From Cymodocea nodosa (taxonomy: Eukaryota; Streptophyta; Magnoliopsida; Alismatales; Cymodoceaceae), in the NCBI GenBank assembly GCA_036874045.1, contig JAZBRI010000003.1, positions 2,616,501-2,680,500 of the forward strand: 64,000 bases of DNA, written 5' to 3'. A program made the position numbers and the translations under genes. The notes beneath the pieces were generated by a model that had not been told where the DNA came from, did not search any database, and worked only from the letters and a program-made list of their open reading frames with translations. The number at the start of each line of letters is the position of its first letter. The stretch's first letter is position 1. Shown piece by piece: positions 27,201 to 46,992 of the stretch.

Positions 27201-30200
27201 CAATTTGGTGACATTATGAAGCAAGAAGCAAAATATTATGTCTAAATCTAGTATCAAGATCAAGTATAAGTACATGGCTAAGATTACTTGTGAGATGATG
27301 TGAGTCAAATCCTTTTTGATAGAGCTTGACTTTACTGTTGAGACACCCATGGAGATACACTATGACAACTAGGCAGCTATAATTGTCACCAAGAACCCTA
27401 CATTTCAAAAAAAGACAAAACATGTTGAGGTAAACTACCACTACATTTGAGATATGATGATGTGTGAGATCATTTCTACACTATACACTCAGTCTTCAAA
27501 CCAACTAGCTAATATTTTCAACAGAGACTTGGGTATAAGGGTATTTAAGAATTTATATACTAAACTAAGCATGATTGACATATATGCTTCAATTTGAAGA
27601 AGAGCGTTGAGATTATTATTGTCTTAATGAGATCATTATTGTAATAGGGAAATTAGATATCCATTACACAACTAAATCCTATATATATAAATACATGTTT
27701 GCACTCTCTCACGATAAAGAGACAATTCATTTTTACTCTCACGTATCCAAAATAGACTAAGAATTGCACCAATTGAGGATAAACTAAGAGAAACCATCCT
27801 AGAATAATTGATCATGTCCATGGAAGGGCTATAAATATACCTGAAAGGTAAGAAAATTAATTGATCTAGGTTCAACTAAAAAAAGATGGAGTTAAGACTA
27901 AAAAAATTGAAAAGGAGAAGTTCAAAAATTACCTGGTTAAAAACAGTTAGAAATAGAAATGATTTAAGGGAACAATTAATGACGGTTATGGATAGATAGA
28001 AAAATATTCATGTAGTCTAACTCACATAGAGGAGATCAGGGAAATGATTGTTTGTAGGTTTTGATCTAGAAAGAAATACTCAAGCAATAAACAGCCAAGT
28101 AATACTTCTTCTTACAACAGTTCAAAAAGAAATACTTCCAAAACAAGAAGAGGATTTTTTATTTCTTTAGTGACACGAGAAAAAAATGAAAAATGAGACT
28201 GCAAAAGTTAATGGTGGCATAAACCACTTTACCTCAATATTGTATATTCCAATTTTACCGTCAAAAGATGATGCTGATATGATTCCAGGTTTCTTTGTGT
28301 ACCAATGAATATCAAAATTCCAATTGGTGCTAGCTGGCAACTCGGAAATTATCTACATCACAATTATAATTAAAAAGGAAAATAATAAAGCCAAGGTCAG
28401 ATTGCAGAAAAAAGAAACAGCAAGAGACACAAATCAAGACAGCTAAATGCTACTTGTTACCTCACCAGTAACCGTATCCCAGCATATAGTTCGATTGTCT
28501 TTGGCACAAGTAAGCAAAAGTGAACTATCATTGGGGCACCATGACATCGCTATCACACCTGAAAAATAAAATAAACATAGAAAATGAAAACAGAATAAAT
28601 CAGTGTCACAGAATAATAAGAAAGAAATAAAATTGTTCACTTATGGCCTTCTACCTTCAAGATTTGATTCTCAACTAGAACAGTATGCATGGCAAAGAAA
28701 ATGAAAATCAAAAAAATCATGAAAGACAAGGAGAGCAAAAAACTCCAATTTTCAGCCCAAAGACATATTACTTGCTTTGCTTACTGTTTAAAAAAAAATT
28801 GTAACATCAGGCATGTTTTGGGCCATTATCCAATCATTCAAGAACCATTTCATTAACAACAGGAGACAATTATGGAGAAAGCATTCTTTAAGCCCATGTT
28901 TGGAAAAATCTTTGGTCTCAAATCTTTTACGAGATTCACTATCAAGTCCCAATTTCCAATCCACCAACAGTGATGCTAAATAATTTTGATCTTTCAAATT
29001 TCTCTTTGTATACTTATATTGTTTGTAAGATCTATTCCTGATAAATACTAAGGTGTACAAGAATGATTCCTCTTTTTTGGAGAACAATGCAATTATGATT
29101 GCAAACAAAGCATCAAAGATATCATGATAAGGATATAAGCGGTGTGGAAAGAATCAAACCTTTTGTGTGTCCAACAAACTCCTTTATTGGTGATATAGTT
29201 TTCCTTACATCCCACAGCTGCAAAAATTTCGTAGTCAGTTAAAAATATTGTGCTAAAAATAAAATAGAATAACCATATAAAGGGTTGTGTACAGTAATGG
29301 TTGTGGTACCCAAACAATGGAGGATACATTTTAGCTAAAATAATTAACTTCTTGTGTGGTTAGCTAAGTAATTATAAAGGGCAAACCTAGTACACAAGGC
29401 TCTCACTTAATTTAGGGTCTAGAGAGTGTCCAATAATACACAATCTTATTTCCATAAATAGAGACATTATTTCCAACAATTCAAACCCATAAACCTATAG
29501 TGCACAATGAAGTAATCTAAACATTGCACAAAGGTTCACCTTCAAGCTAAAATAATTTTTAAACTAAAAAATGACAGCTTACTTCAGAAGCTATGCTGTA
29601 AAGTTGATATAACCTAAAGATGGGCTGGACACCTTGTATAAGTCATGAGCTAGAATCGTTATCAAACAAAACCCAGTATATTTAAAAAATAATCATCAAT
29701 ATCAACTAACCGTACTTTGAGAGAAGGAGAAGCATCATTATCTGATGCAACGATTAGCTGGGTAGAAATATCAGGATTCCATTGTAGAACAGAGCATCTT
29801 TTACTAAAATCTGAAATGCTGTAAGAACACAAACAAGTAATCAGATGATGAAAAATCAAGCTTTTTTTGTTCAGTCAAGGAAAGGAACTTCTAATATACA
29901 GTTTATTAATACATTTCAATGCAAAAATTAATAACACTTTCAAGGACTTGCATAAATTGCAGGAAACACAACAGGATAAAATGTAGCACGTGCATGGTGC
30001 ACCATATTACCTTGTTACTGGTTTCTGGTGCTTCAGATCCCAGACCACTGCAAAAGAAACAAAGCAACAAATACTTACTTTTCATTACTTGAAAATTTTT
30101 TAAAATGTAAATCTTGATTAAAGCACTAATTGAAAAAAAATTGTGAGTAGAATGTGCACCACTAGTGTGTATTCATACTGAGAAGGAGAAGTACAAATTG

Positions 30201-30917
30201 ATAAGTGCAATGTACACCACATACCACCAAATAGAGCTTTTTATAGTCTCACCTGTAGTCCCATTATAAGATGTAGAGGCTACTATATGATGGAACTTGG
30301 AATTCCATGCTACAAAAGAAATTTCACCTTGAGGACTGAAACCAGGATTCTGCAGAAAATCCAGAAATTTCATTGATATTGGCATATTGCTAAAGACAAA
30401 AAGAAGAAAAAAAAATGAGGTTTGTGGAATAAACAACATTTCAGTCTGTCCTCATGAAGTTAACATGGCACCTCATTAATCATGAATTACTTTCAAAAAC
30501 ATTGTTTTATTTCTGTTTTCAACAGTAAAGCAGGTTTGTTTTTATATAATTCAAATTTCAGTTCTTTGTGGCTTCACACATTAATTGGGATGTGGAAATT
30601 GAGCTCAGAAGGAGATATGAGAGAACTGAAAAAGTGAAATGCAAATTGTGAAGATTTGTTATTAAATCACACACATATGCATGCACACACGAAGAGCCAG
30701 TCCCCCTCGCTAACCGGATCCAACCCATCCCCCACATCCACACTCCTACACGCAAATATGCAAATACACACATACATACAAATATATAAGTCCAAGAGTA
30801 TTCACACAAAGTGACACTGTATTTGTAATTCCATTTTCACTCAAAATATTATAAAAATCTTTTTTTGAACAGAAACATATGGCAACAATCATTCCCTTAA
30901 AGAATAACACATTCAGT

Positions 30918-30967
<50 letters not shown>

Positions 30968-33900
30968 TATGGAAAAGATAACAGCATCCCAGTCCTCAGA
31001 AATAACACCAAGAATCCTGCCTGGACCAACATACCAAAATGTCTCTTTTGAATTCAAATGACTATTTCTCCATAAAGAATCTGAAATGACTTTTGTGGTC
31101 TTTTGATAAAATATGGATCCTTGACCACCTCCTTAGGAATGGACACAGTAACATGGATTCTCAAAATTCTACAAAAAGAGTGTATGGATGCCCAATTAGA
31201 AAGCTTCACAAATCCGATGGGAAAAGAAAAGAAGGATGAGTAAACCACCACTCTACTTCAAAGAACAGAATCACAAATGGAGTGCAATATTGAAAATTTA
31301 AAATGGCAAAATATCCTTAAAACTCTACCATCAACAACACCTTCCAGAATGGAGAAGATTAAAAAAACATCCTACCATGCTTGAGAATACATTTAAGCTC
31401 CCTATGCATGAGAATCATACAAAGGATATTGCAATTGAATCAATACTTCTGGAAATATAATAAAGATTGCCTTGATCACATTTGGAACAATTATGGGGCA
31501 GGTGATATTAGAAAGTAGCGCACAGTTTTTACGTCTCAAACATTGAGAACATGTTTTACATTTGCTTTCACAAGGAAACACCTTTCAAGCCGCTGTTTGG
31601 AATTAACCATGTGTTCTAGACATAGAAGTGTTTTGTGCAGAACCAAGCATGGTTCAAAATAGCACCTAAATCTCATGTCCTGTGCACTCCAATGATTCTC
31701 TCGCAGCCATTTGGAATCAACTTTGTGATCCAGATACAGAAGTACCTTTTTGCAGAACTGATGTTGCCCACCCTGGCATCATTGCAGATCACTAGTGGGC
31801 ATTTGCTGAGGGAAGGCAAATTCTGAATGGCTTCTTACTGGCTCATGAATGCAATGAGGCTCGATGGAGACAAAGTTGGACATACTTGATTCTGCAAAAA
31901 AGCATTTCCATATCCAACTTGCTCATGACGTCCTTGGATCATTCCCCAAAATTAAGAGGAAAAATAAATCATTGCAAACCAGATATAGAAGTGCTTTTGG
32001 GAAACCCTTTGATGATTCAATAGATAATGGGCATTGTGAATGAGACTCTTTTCTCTTAAAGAACTTATCTATTAGTCTCAAGTATTGAATACTTCGATCT
32101 AGTTTAATGATTTAACTTTAATGTTGCTTAAATATTAATTTTTATCATTGAAAACAGAATTATTCTTTATAAATTTTAATGTTAATTTAAAGTTATTTAT
32201 TATATAATGTGTGTATGTATTATGCATTTATTATTATACATATTTAATTTATAATAATATATAAACTACATCTGGAAAAAAAATAATGTCACCTAGGCAC
32301 CATAATGCCTTTGAAGGAGATATGCAAAAATAGAGAAAATAAACAAACAAAAAAACACAAAATAATACAAAAAGGGGCTTAAAACAAAAAATAATAAACA
32401 AAGAAGCAAAACACACTCAAGCCAATCTTGAATGGAACAATTAGACTCATCTTCAACAGCCAAGAAGGGGTCCACTGAACCAACAAAGAGGTGGTAGTCA
32501 TGGATGCGTTGGGTAACATAGAAGAGATGGCAATTTCTTTCAAGCTACTAGGACCATCTAACAGCATGAAAGAGCACAGTCCAGAGATAGTAACAATGCC
32601 ACAATTAAGTCCTAGCTAAAAGCCACACATGCTTAAAAATATCACTAAACAAAAACTAGTTTAGACCAAAGATTGCATCCTAATCAACAAGCACCACCAA
32701 AGATGGAAAGAATCTCAGAAAAGTTACCAAAGATCCTTAATATCCAACTAAAGAGAGCATCTAACTGTGATATGAAATCCACGATATTGTAAAATTATAT
32801 TGAGAGACTACCAACACAAAGTACATATCAGGCATAAAGTTGGATTTTTCAGCAAACTGAATTATTCCGAATCATTAATAGCATCCAAGAAGAGATCCTC
32901 CAAAGGATATGATTGAGTAAAGAGTTTCAAATAAAATTTCATACACGACATGGAGTTAAGGATTGCATATATATAATGAATAGTGAACACACTTGCACAA
33001 GAAATTATAATAAGCAGATTCCAATCATTAAAACTACAAGAATGCACATGCATCATTGCATAACCAAAAGTGTTCCAAAATATAGAAAATGGCCATTAAA
33101 TGGTCGTTCAAATGGATATGAGCACAATCTATTTTATAGAAGCAAGTGCTTTAAATGGAAAAATGACTGTTTGATGGTGATTTAACATTTTTTATTCAAT
33201 CCAAATCCATTTTTACATTTTTGGAACATTAATATACAACAACAATAGCAACCAATCAATGCATTAATCCCACAAATAACATGAATCACTTCCCCCTATC
33301 TAATACTTTCCATCTAAATCCAAAAATTTGTAATTTTATTTCAAAACAAACATTATTGTTTCATGTTGGTTCAAGAAGCAATCTTTCCAGAAACTTGTTA
33401 AGCATGTATGGGACAGAAAAGTCAAAGGAAATGCTTTTAAGAGGAAGGTGGTGAAGCTGAAAATTTTGAAGGAAGAAGCCATGGCCCGTAGAGATGATCA
33501 TAACAAGTTGAGGACCAAGGAGAAACATAAGCTCTGGCAAATCATTGAGCCACTGGATTGAAAGGAAGTGCCTGGCATCACTGAAGCAGAGAGAACAACT
33601 TGTGCTCATGTCAAATCTGAATTGGGATCTTGCTAGAGGAGGAAGAGGTTTCCTGGAGATTGAAATCTTATGATATTTATCTCAAGAAAGGTGACCTCAA
33701 CACTTTTCTTAATCTATTTTACAAAATAGATTGTGGATCTAAAAAAAAAAACGTAAACAAGAAAACAGGAATGCGTCTTAAAATAAATTTACAAAAATTT
33801 TAGATTTTTTTTAAAAAATGGAAGAAAATTGGGGAAAGATATAGAACCTGAGTGGAATGGAATGGGTTGGTTTTTAGTTATTACATAACTTTTATGGGAA

Positions 33901-36900
33901 ATGGATTAGATAGGTAAAATGGCCATAACATTGTTTTTATATTTGAATAAACACATAAGAGGAAATATATATGGATTAAAAAGAAATTCAATGAGAAATG
34001 TTGATTCAATCCATGAATCCCTTCTTCTCTCTTATAATATTACAACAATCAATGCCTTCACCACACTCTGTGGATTAGTATACTCTTGATAAAAAAATTA
34101 AGCTAATATCCTACCTAAATATAATATATTACAGTTCCACTAATATTTTCAATGCATTGAAACTAATATTTTCACATTCAAATGCAGCACTGATAACTAA
34201 GAAAGGGGCAGTCTCCAAAACTACAATAACTCCTTGTAAGTGAAGATCACACATAACAGAATATTACAATGATGAAACAACGTGCTACTTCTTAAAAATA
34301 AATAAATGAAAAGGAATTATGTTTCTTTTTCTACCTTAAGAGATGGGTAGTGAGTAGCTGCAAGAGGGTTTGCAAGATCCCAAATACAAAGTTCTCCTTC
34401 ATCAGCACCAGAAGCTAATAAATTTGGAGAAAGACCACTAAACTCCAAACCATGGACCTATGAAAATAAATTATAAATACCATGAGAAGAAATTGGCTCC
34501 ATAAGAACATCAACAGGGCCTCAGTGCTTAACACCATACTCACCGGTCCTGAATGTTTCTTTAATGAGGCAACAACAGCACCATCAATGGCTTTATTGAT
34601 ATCATCTGAACTGCAAGGGAACCACATCTATCCTGTAAGATTAAGTGGGTGTGATACTTAGGTTGTATTTTGTTTTCTTGTAAAGTGCTCACTTCTTATA
34701 AACCCATCACCTGTTAATTTGCACAAGTAGCTGAAATCCTTCTCTACACAAAAAGAAAGGCTTTACCTGAACTTCTAGGGATGCATATTAAGTACATGAA
34801 AATAATTGAAATTTGGGTCATATTGATTGAGGCACTCATCTAGGAAAAGTCTAGGCATAACCCAGGAAACCTAGGAAGTTTATCTCTGATCATCAACCTC
34901 CTTACAGGGAAGGGAAGAGAGGGTCAGCAATTGCTGACATATTGAGGGGCAGTGATGGGTGATGGGTCTGGTTGCTGCAAAGAAGGGTGGTGAAAGTGGG
35001 AAGAGGGAGAAAGGAAGGATAGGAGCCTACCCTAACTAGTGCAGAAGAGGACTCAGCGCAATTGATGGTGGTGGTGATGACAATTGACAGTTAGTGGTGG
35101 TGGCTGGCAGCTACTTGTGAGTTATAGGGTTTTACCTAAGACTCTGGTACCATATAGATAAGTATAGGACAAAGTTATCAAGACAAGTGCCTAGGTGCAA
35201 AAGGTGTGACAAGGTCACACCATGGAGGCCCATCTTGCCTTTTCATATTTAAGAAGATCTTTTGTGAAAACCATTCAATTAAATATATATTTTTTTTAAA
35301 AAAAATTGTATTTTTTCTTGCAAAAAATCTTATATATAAATATATATATTACTGAATTGTACATATTACACTTCATATTTTGATCTTATCTTAGGATTAT
35401 TTATGTATTTGAGTGTTTTGTAGGAAATAATAGAGCTAAAAGTATATATAATTTTGATTAAATATGTATGTATATACAACAACAGCAATCGAAGCCATAA
35501 TCCCACTATGTTGGATTAGCTGCATGAATCCTTTTCTTCCACATATTTTATCTAATACAATATAAAAAAATTTAAAAATTAATATTTTGGTAGTTTCCTA
35601 CAGCCTTCTCACCTTAGTAACTATGACAGAGAGAAAATAATGATGTGAAATCACTAATCACCAACCAAAGTACATATATATAGGGCTTACTAAATCTCTC
35701 ATCCATACTTTTTAAGCTGCCAAGGCACCCCAACAATAAACCATGGTGATGCTTGGGCCACAACTAGGCACCAATTAAAATACTTAATTTTCTATTTTTT
35801 AAGTATATTATATATATACGTATTTGATAATAATTATGTGTAATTTTAACTCTATTATTTCCAAAATAACATCAAATACATAAATAATCATAAAATAAGT
35901 TGCAATAATACTGACATATGTATTTCATTCACATATATATTATATATTTCAATAATTATTATTATTTTTTAATACTTCATAAAAAAATTTATACTTAAGT
36001 TTTTTGCAAGGAAATATATTTAAACCATTAAAAACATATATTTAATTAACTAGGTACAACAAAAGATCCAATCAACTAAAGGCAAGGCAAGGCAAGCAAC
36101 GAAGGTATGGTCAATTCATACCTAGATGTCTAGGTGCTTGCCTTAAAAAGCTTGATCTCGTCTAAATACAATAAATTCATCCAAATACAAGAAATTCACC
36201 TAGATTGATCCAAAAGATCAAATCAAGGTGAGATTAGCTTCTTCATACTTACAAACCAACAAAAGACAACATTGAAACCCTTAGTCTCTTGACTCTCTTC
36301 TTAATCTAGAACATGAATTGTGGCCTACATGTTTGACATCCAGTTCTATTATCTAGATGAATCAAAAAAAATTGGCTCACCCCACCTTTTCTCTTTAAAA
36401 AAAAAATCAGCATCCACTTGAACCAAAAGGTTGTCCCAAGACCTATAACATCAGTTCCCTTGAGATTACCAAAGAAAAGGAAGCAATACATACAGCAAAA
36501 TTCTAAGTACCGCCTAAATTAACAAAATATGTACTAAAAACAAAAAATCAAAGTACTGACTTTGATACATACAGGAGAATCAAACAAACAATGTCAATCT
36601 GGTGGTTCCTAAGTCCAGTGAAAGAAAGGGCAACTTTACCAATATGGGTTGCTCAATCAGGTCTAGACAGAACCTGACCTACTCTCAGTCCAGGAAGCGA
36701 TTCCATCTACCCACCAAATGTCACATAACACTTAAATTGATAATCAATTGCATTACCTAGCAGACCAACCCTGCTTGACACCACACGTTTCTTTTCCATT
36801 CAGAATCACCAACCTCCAACAACTACCACTAAACAGATGTATAAATATATTCAGTAAATATCCTCATATAAGCACACAGCACACAAGTACTCGATTGTTC

Positions 36901-38163
36901 ATCTAGTATTGTTAGCTGCATTAAATGTGCGAGAATCTTTGGCATCTCATGCATTATATGATTCAAGTCACTCATTTCCTTTTACAATACATGATGAGCC
37001 ACTCTCTCTGTTCCAAGCAAGTCCAATCAAGTCAACCTCAACTGAACATGCCTAATCAGTCCACCAATGGAAGGAAGATCATCCATCATTTTAAGATAGC
37101 ATTTACTCCGGCTATCTAAATGCTTTGATAATGGGTGAAGTGGCCCAAGAAGAAAAGTGGCAATTAGCATAAACAAAGAGACAAACTTGGTTCACATTGC
37201 AAGTAGTAGCAAACGAGATTCATGGAGCTCTAATTTCCCAATCCAAACCATTGAAACGAAACCACGAGAGATCAAAAAACTCAAGCAATTTTATGTATGT
37301 TGTGATTTAGTATTGGTCCAATGAAGTATTCTAATTTATGTTAAATATCAGTAATTGTTCAAGACTCGTAAGGTAAAAATTGTATTTATTATTGATAATA
37401 TTACTATTGATAACATTTTTCTAGAATTAAATGTTATTATTTTAGGTCTAACTTGAGCATCAAGAATTTAAAAAAGCATGTTGTCGAAAGTGATTCCCTA
37501 TTGTCGGTACAATGGACACTGGATCATTTGAATACGTGTCATTAATAGACACGTGGTAGACGAGGTGAGATAAGCTATCTCATCCCTTCTTCGCTTTAAA
37601 GTATGTAACTCAAGAATAAAATAACTTGACTAACGTATTGTGTGGGAGAGTACTAGTTGAGAATTTGGAAGGTTTTTGGTTTGTTTCCTTCATTCTAACC
37701 AGAGATACGTATTATGTAGGTATGGGTACGGTATCAATGGCTACAAAACAAAATAATAATAATAATAATAATAATAATCAAGCAGGCTAAGAGGTTGATT
37801 CCCCGAAGGGGAGAGAAAATGTAGGCATAGAAACTACCCAGGGGACTTCATAAACTTTAGCGGATTCCACACGTTGATGCTCCCATCCACCATTCCACCA
37901 GCCAGAAGCCCCATGGAATACTCCTCGGAGTGAGACCCGACCTTCCCCCACGACAGCCGATTGAACCGCTCCGGACTCGGCCTGGACCCAGCAAGCGGCA
38001 GATCCTGGGCGTCGGACTGGAAGTCCATATTGAAGATCTCGAGGTTGGCGGAGGAGCTGAAGGAAAGGTCCACCGCCCCGGCCAGCGTTCCCGCCGCCAG
38101 GAACGGTGCTTCGGGAGCGAAGGCCGCCAAGGCCGATCTAGAAACGCTCTTGATGGACGCCAT
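15235..38163 (-). CDS. SEC31: COPII coat protein SEC31
   Basis: With SEC13 it forms the outer cage of COPII vesicles at ER exit sites. 23 exons: 38163-37838, 34610-34544, 34457-34335, 30349-30253, 30047-30011, 29818-29716, 29217-29160, 28558-28461, 28352-28233, 25527-25482, 22754-22636, 22567-22440, 22342-21811, 21644-21552, 21375-21190, 21112-20902, 20620-20546, 20024-19933, 19849-19643, 19247-19122, 18980-18701, 16109-15871, 15330-15235. Phases agree throughout; about 1152 aa, family-typical. Residues 1-343 are WD40 repeats ([24 protein letters not shown]). The middle is the alpha-solenoid ([50 protein letters not shown]). Then comes a Pro/Gln-rich region, and a C-terminal helical domain ([20 protein letters not shown] to [19 protein letters not shown]). 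ATG 38163 gives [11 protein letters not shown]. Exon 20620-20546 is the least certain. Introns 3, 9, 10 and 22 are 2.6-4 kb and full of transposon remains. Confidence 0.93.
17291..18490 (-). mobile_element. RTE-type LINE relic in SEC31 intron 22
   Basis: On the minus strand, broken frames give the plant RTE reverse-transcriptase order: [21 protein letters not shown]-like, [13 protein letters not shown], an EKAYDRVP-like match and an [10 protein letters not shown]-like match. The low-coordinate end has the RTE 3' tail type, (TTG/TTA)n after a GTTAGCC..CACATGG segment at about 17291-17345. Many stops; dead copy in the same orientation as SEC31. Confidence 0.65.
20089..20443. repeat. Tandem duplication in SEC31 intron 17
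   Basis: Two adjacent copies of a segment of about 180 bases (20089-20270 and 20271-20443) run from AAGAACATC/AAGAACATTG to TTTTGAGAACTGC with few differences. It lies between exons 20620-20546 and 20024-19933 and contains no coding sequence. Confidence 0.85.
22858..24180 (+). mobile_element. RTE-type LINE relic in SEC31 intron 10, interrupted by a SINE
   Basis: Plus-strand pieces match RTE reverse transcriptase in order: [12 protein letters not shown] at about 22950, a [12 protein letters not shown]-like helix, then (after the SINE) [26 protein letters not shown] (position of the FADD motif), [12 protein letters not shown], TFKYLxS-like and LMVxNVGLxS-like segments. It is on the opposite strand to SEC31. 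Frameshifts and stops throughout. Confidence 0.65.
23122..23340 (-). mobile_element. SINE insertion with perfect target-site duplication
   Basis: A segment of about 220 bases, very unlike the AT-rich surroundings, is flanked by the identical 16-mer GTATGAAAGAATAGTT at 23108-23123 and 23340-23355. The T/A-rich tail is at the left, so the element reads on the minus strand. Its head resembles a tRNA promoter: GGTGGTGCTCCAGCC.. (A-box like) and GAGGTCGCAAAATTGACC (weak B box). The body is rich in C and G. It has inserted into the RTE relic. Confidence 0.75.
25955..27620 (+). mobile_element. Ty1/copia polymerase relic in SEC31 intron 9
   Basis: Plus-strand fragments follow the copia reverse transcriptase and RNase H order: [14 protein letters not shown]-like near 26370, [12 protein letters not shown]-like, [12 protein letters not shown]-like, [13 protein letters not shown] near 26665 (YVDD kept), [13 protein letters not shown] near 26790, [19 protein letters not shown] near 26980, and [10 protein letters not shown] near 27420. 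Stops and frameshifts are frequent and no LTR pair was seen. Opposite strand to the host gene. Confidence 0.7.
30914..30962. repeat. Compound (TA)n(GA)n microsatellite
   Basis: A TA dinucleotide run passes directly into a GA run inside SEC31 intron 3. Confidence 0.85.
31545..32060. repeat. Unclassified internally repetitive segment in SEC31 intron 3
   Basis: Three imperfect repeats of a phrase like TTTGGAAT..GATCCAGATA.AGAAGT.CTTTT occur near 31590, 31700 and 31975. This resembles decayed non-autonomous DNA transposon sequence, but I could not find paired ends. Confidence 0.3.
33236..33715. mobile_element. LINE fragments in SEC31 intron 3 (RTE 3' end and L1-type ORF2)
   Basis: 33236-33320 has the plant RTE 3'-end pattern on the minus strand (ACAACAACAATAGCAACC then ATTAATCCCA). 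33361-33715 on the plus strand translates to an L1-like ORF2 segment before the polymerase: [32 protein letters not shown], then [20 protein letters not shown] with NT following, where intact plant L1s read ISWRQKSR..WLKEGDxNT. Both are truncated and broken. Confidence 0.55.
35175..36155. repeat. Possible terminal-inverted-repeat element in SEC31 intron 3
   Basis: The left end reads AAGACAAGTGCCTAGGTGC and the right end, reverse-complemented, AAGGCAAGCACCTAGACAT: an imperfect inverted pair about 970 bases apart. The interior is AT-rich and contains an RTE 3'-end scrap at about 35474-35560. No target duplication was recognised, so classification is open. Confidence 0.35.
37750..37779. repeat. 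(AAT)n microsatellite
   Basis: A pure run of AAT triplets in SEC31 intron 1, about 60 bases from the exon 1 donor. Confidence 0.9.
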
Positions 38164-39899
38164 AGCCGTGGCCAACAGATGTAAGCGGTAGGATTTCGTT
38201 CTCCCTGGGCGCGATCAGGACGATGACGAAGCAGAAGGAGTGAAAGGAGCAGAGAATCGATGCCTTGACGGTGTGACGCCGGTTCTATGGACCTCGATCG
38301 TCGGAGCTCACCGTTTACGTCGGTTTCGACGCCGAGGCTGATCGAGTCTGGATAAAAACCCCTGGGCCTAAGATCGGTCGGTGTGGTCTGACTGGGTTAA
38401 TTGGGTTGGGCCGTATTCAAGGTCTGGCTTTCCTTTCTATTGTGTTAACATAAAATTTTATTTTTTTAATTTTTAATAAATATTAAAATAGATAATATTT
38501 TTATTATTTAATAATTACAATTTTTCATATAATCTTTTAAAAATTTTAAGTACCTATAAAGAAAATGATGATATTTTGAGGTGATGCATGGATCGGTGGT
38601 ATTGAAGAAGACTTGATATGTACTGAAAACAAGGCTACGTACATGACAGGGAGGTTGAAGGTACAAGTGGTATTCATTACCAACAAAAAAAAAAAAAGGG
38701 AAAAAAATGATTTTTTATTCGTTTAATGAAACTAATATTCACTCCCAATATTCCTTAATATTTTATAGTTCGAGGCCTTGGTTGATGAGGACGCGTTTAT
38801 ATTTCACCTTTCAAGCTCATACCATATTATACGACATGGAATTTTTACGGTAAATACAAAATAATTAATTTTTTTATGACGACGAAATGACACCATCAAC
38901 ACTTCAACGCCAGCCCGCACCAATCAACAAACATTAAGAATATATATATATATATATATATATTAAAATCTCCTAGGTAAAAAATTTTGTTTTTCTATCT
39001 TTTTTTTCTTCAGTTTAAAAAGATAAAGATAAATTAAACATTGGCTGCAAAAGAGAATTTTTAAAAAAAAACTATAAATAAAGTGCCAACAAGACAGGTC
39101 TTAAAAAGAAGATAAAAAGCAAATGCAGAAGAGATTAAAAAAAACTTTGTTGACCGTCAACATTTCTAACAAACATTAATTAGGCAACTTTACAAATTTT
39201 CTATATGTTGTTCTTGTATAGATAGATAGAACTTCATTTGGAATATTCTTACAGGTATATGCAAAAAGATTTTTTTTACAAGAAAGAGATAATTCAAATA
39301 TTTGAAAGAATATTGAACAATATTCTGGAAAAAGTATTGTTTCTATTTTACGAAACAATCTAAGAAAAAAGCCCGAGCTCATGCAAGAAAATTTGAAAAT
39401 AAAGTTACTAAAATAGTTGAAAGCCAAGATTAAGAAGAAGAAGAAGAAGAAGAAGAAGGAGGAAAAATCAAATTTTACGGTTTTCAACGCCTGAGTAGCA
39501 AAAGAGCAAGGACCGTCCACCCCATTCGGCCTTTTTTTACTCAATTTTTTTTTTTTCTACCATGTTTCGAAGAATCTTGTTTTTAAAACATTTTTCCAAA
39601 TAAACTATACAAATAGCTGTATTTGCAAAATATTTAAATTTTTGTGGTAATGATTAAAATATTTTTTTTTAAAATATCTTTTCCATCACTGCTGCAATCG
39701 TGACGAGGCAAGGCGGGCGCGCTCTCGCGGACGATTGCGGCGGCGAGAGAAGAGAAGATAAAACAGAAGAAAGCGCATGGGTCCATCCCATTTCCTCTCC
39801 TCTTCTTCCATTTCACTTAAATAAGATTCATCCAAGCCACCACCACCACTGGAGTTGGCAGGAAGAGGGCAGCAGCGGCTTCTTCTGCGGTCATCAGGC
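38164..39899. promoter_or_regulatory. Shared upstream region of SEC31 and the oxidoreductase
   Basis: About 1.7 kb between divergent start codons. The SEC31 side is GC-rich to about 38400 (leader and proximal promoter). The middle is AT-rich with a (TA)n run at 38940-38962 and an (AAG)n run at 39433-39460. GC content rises again from 39700 toward the oxidoreductase ATG. No gene seen. Confidence 0.45.
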
Positions 39900-46992
<7,093 letters not shown>

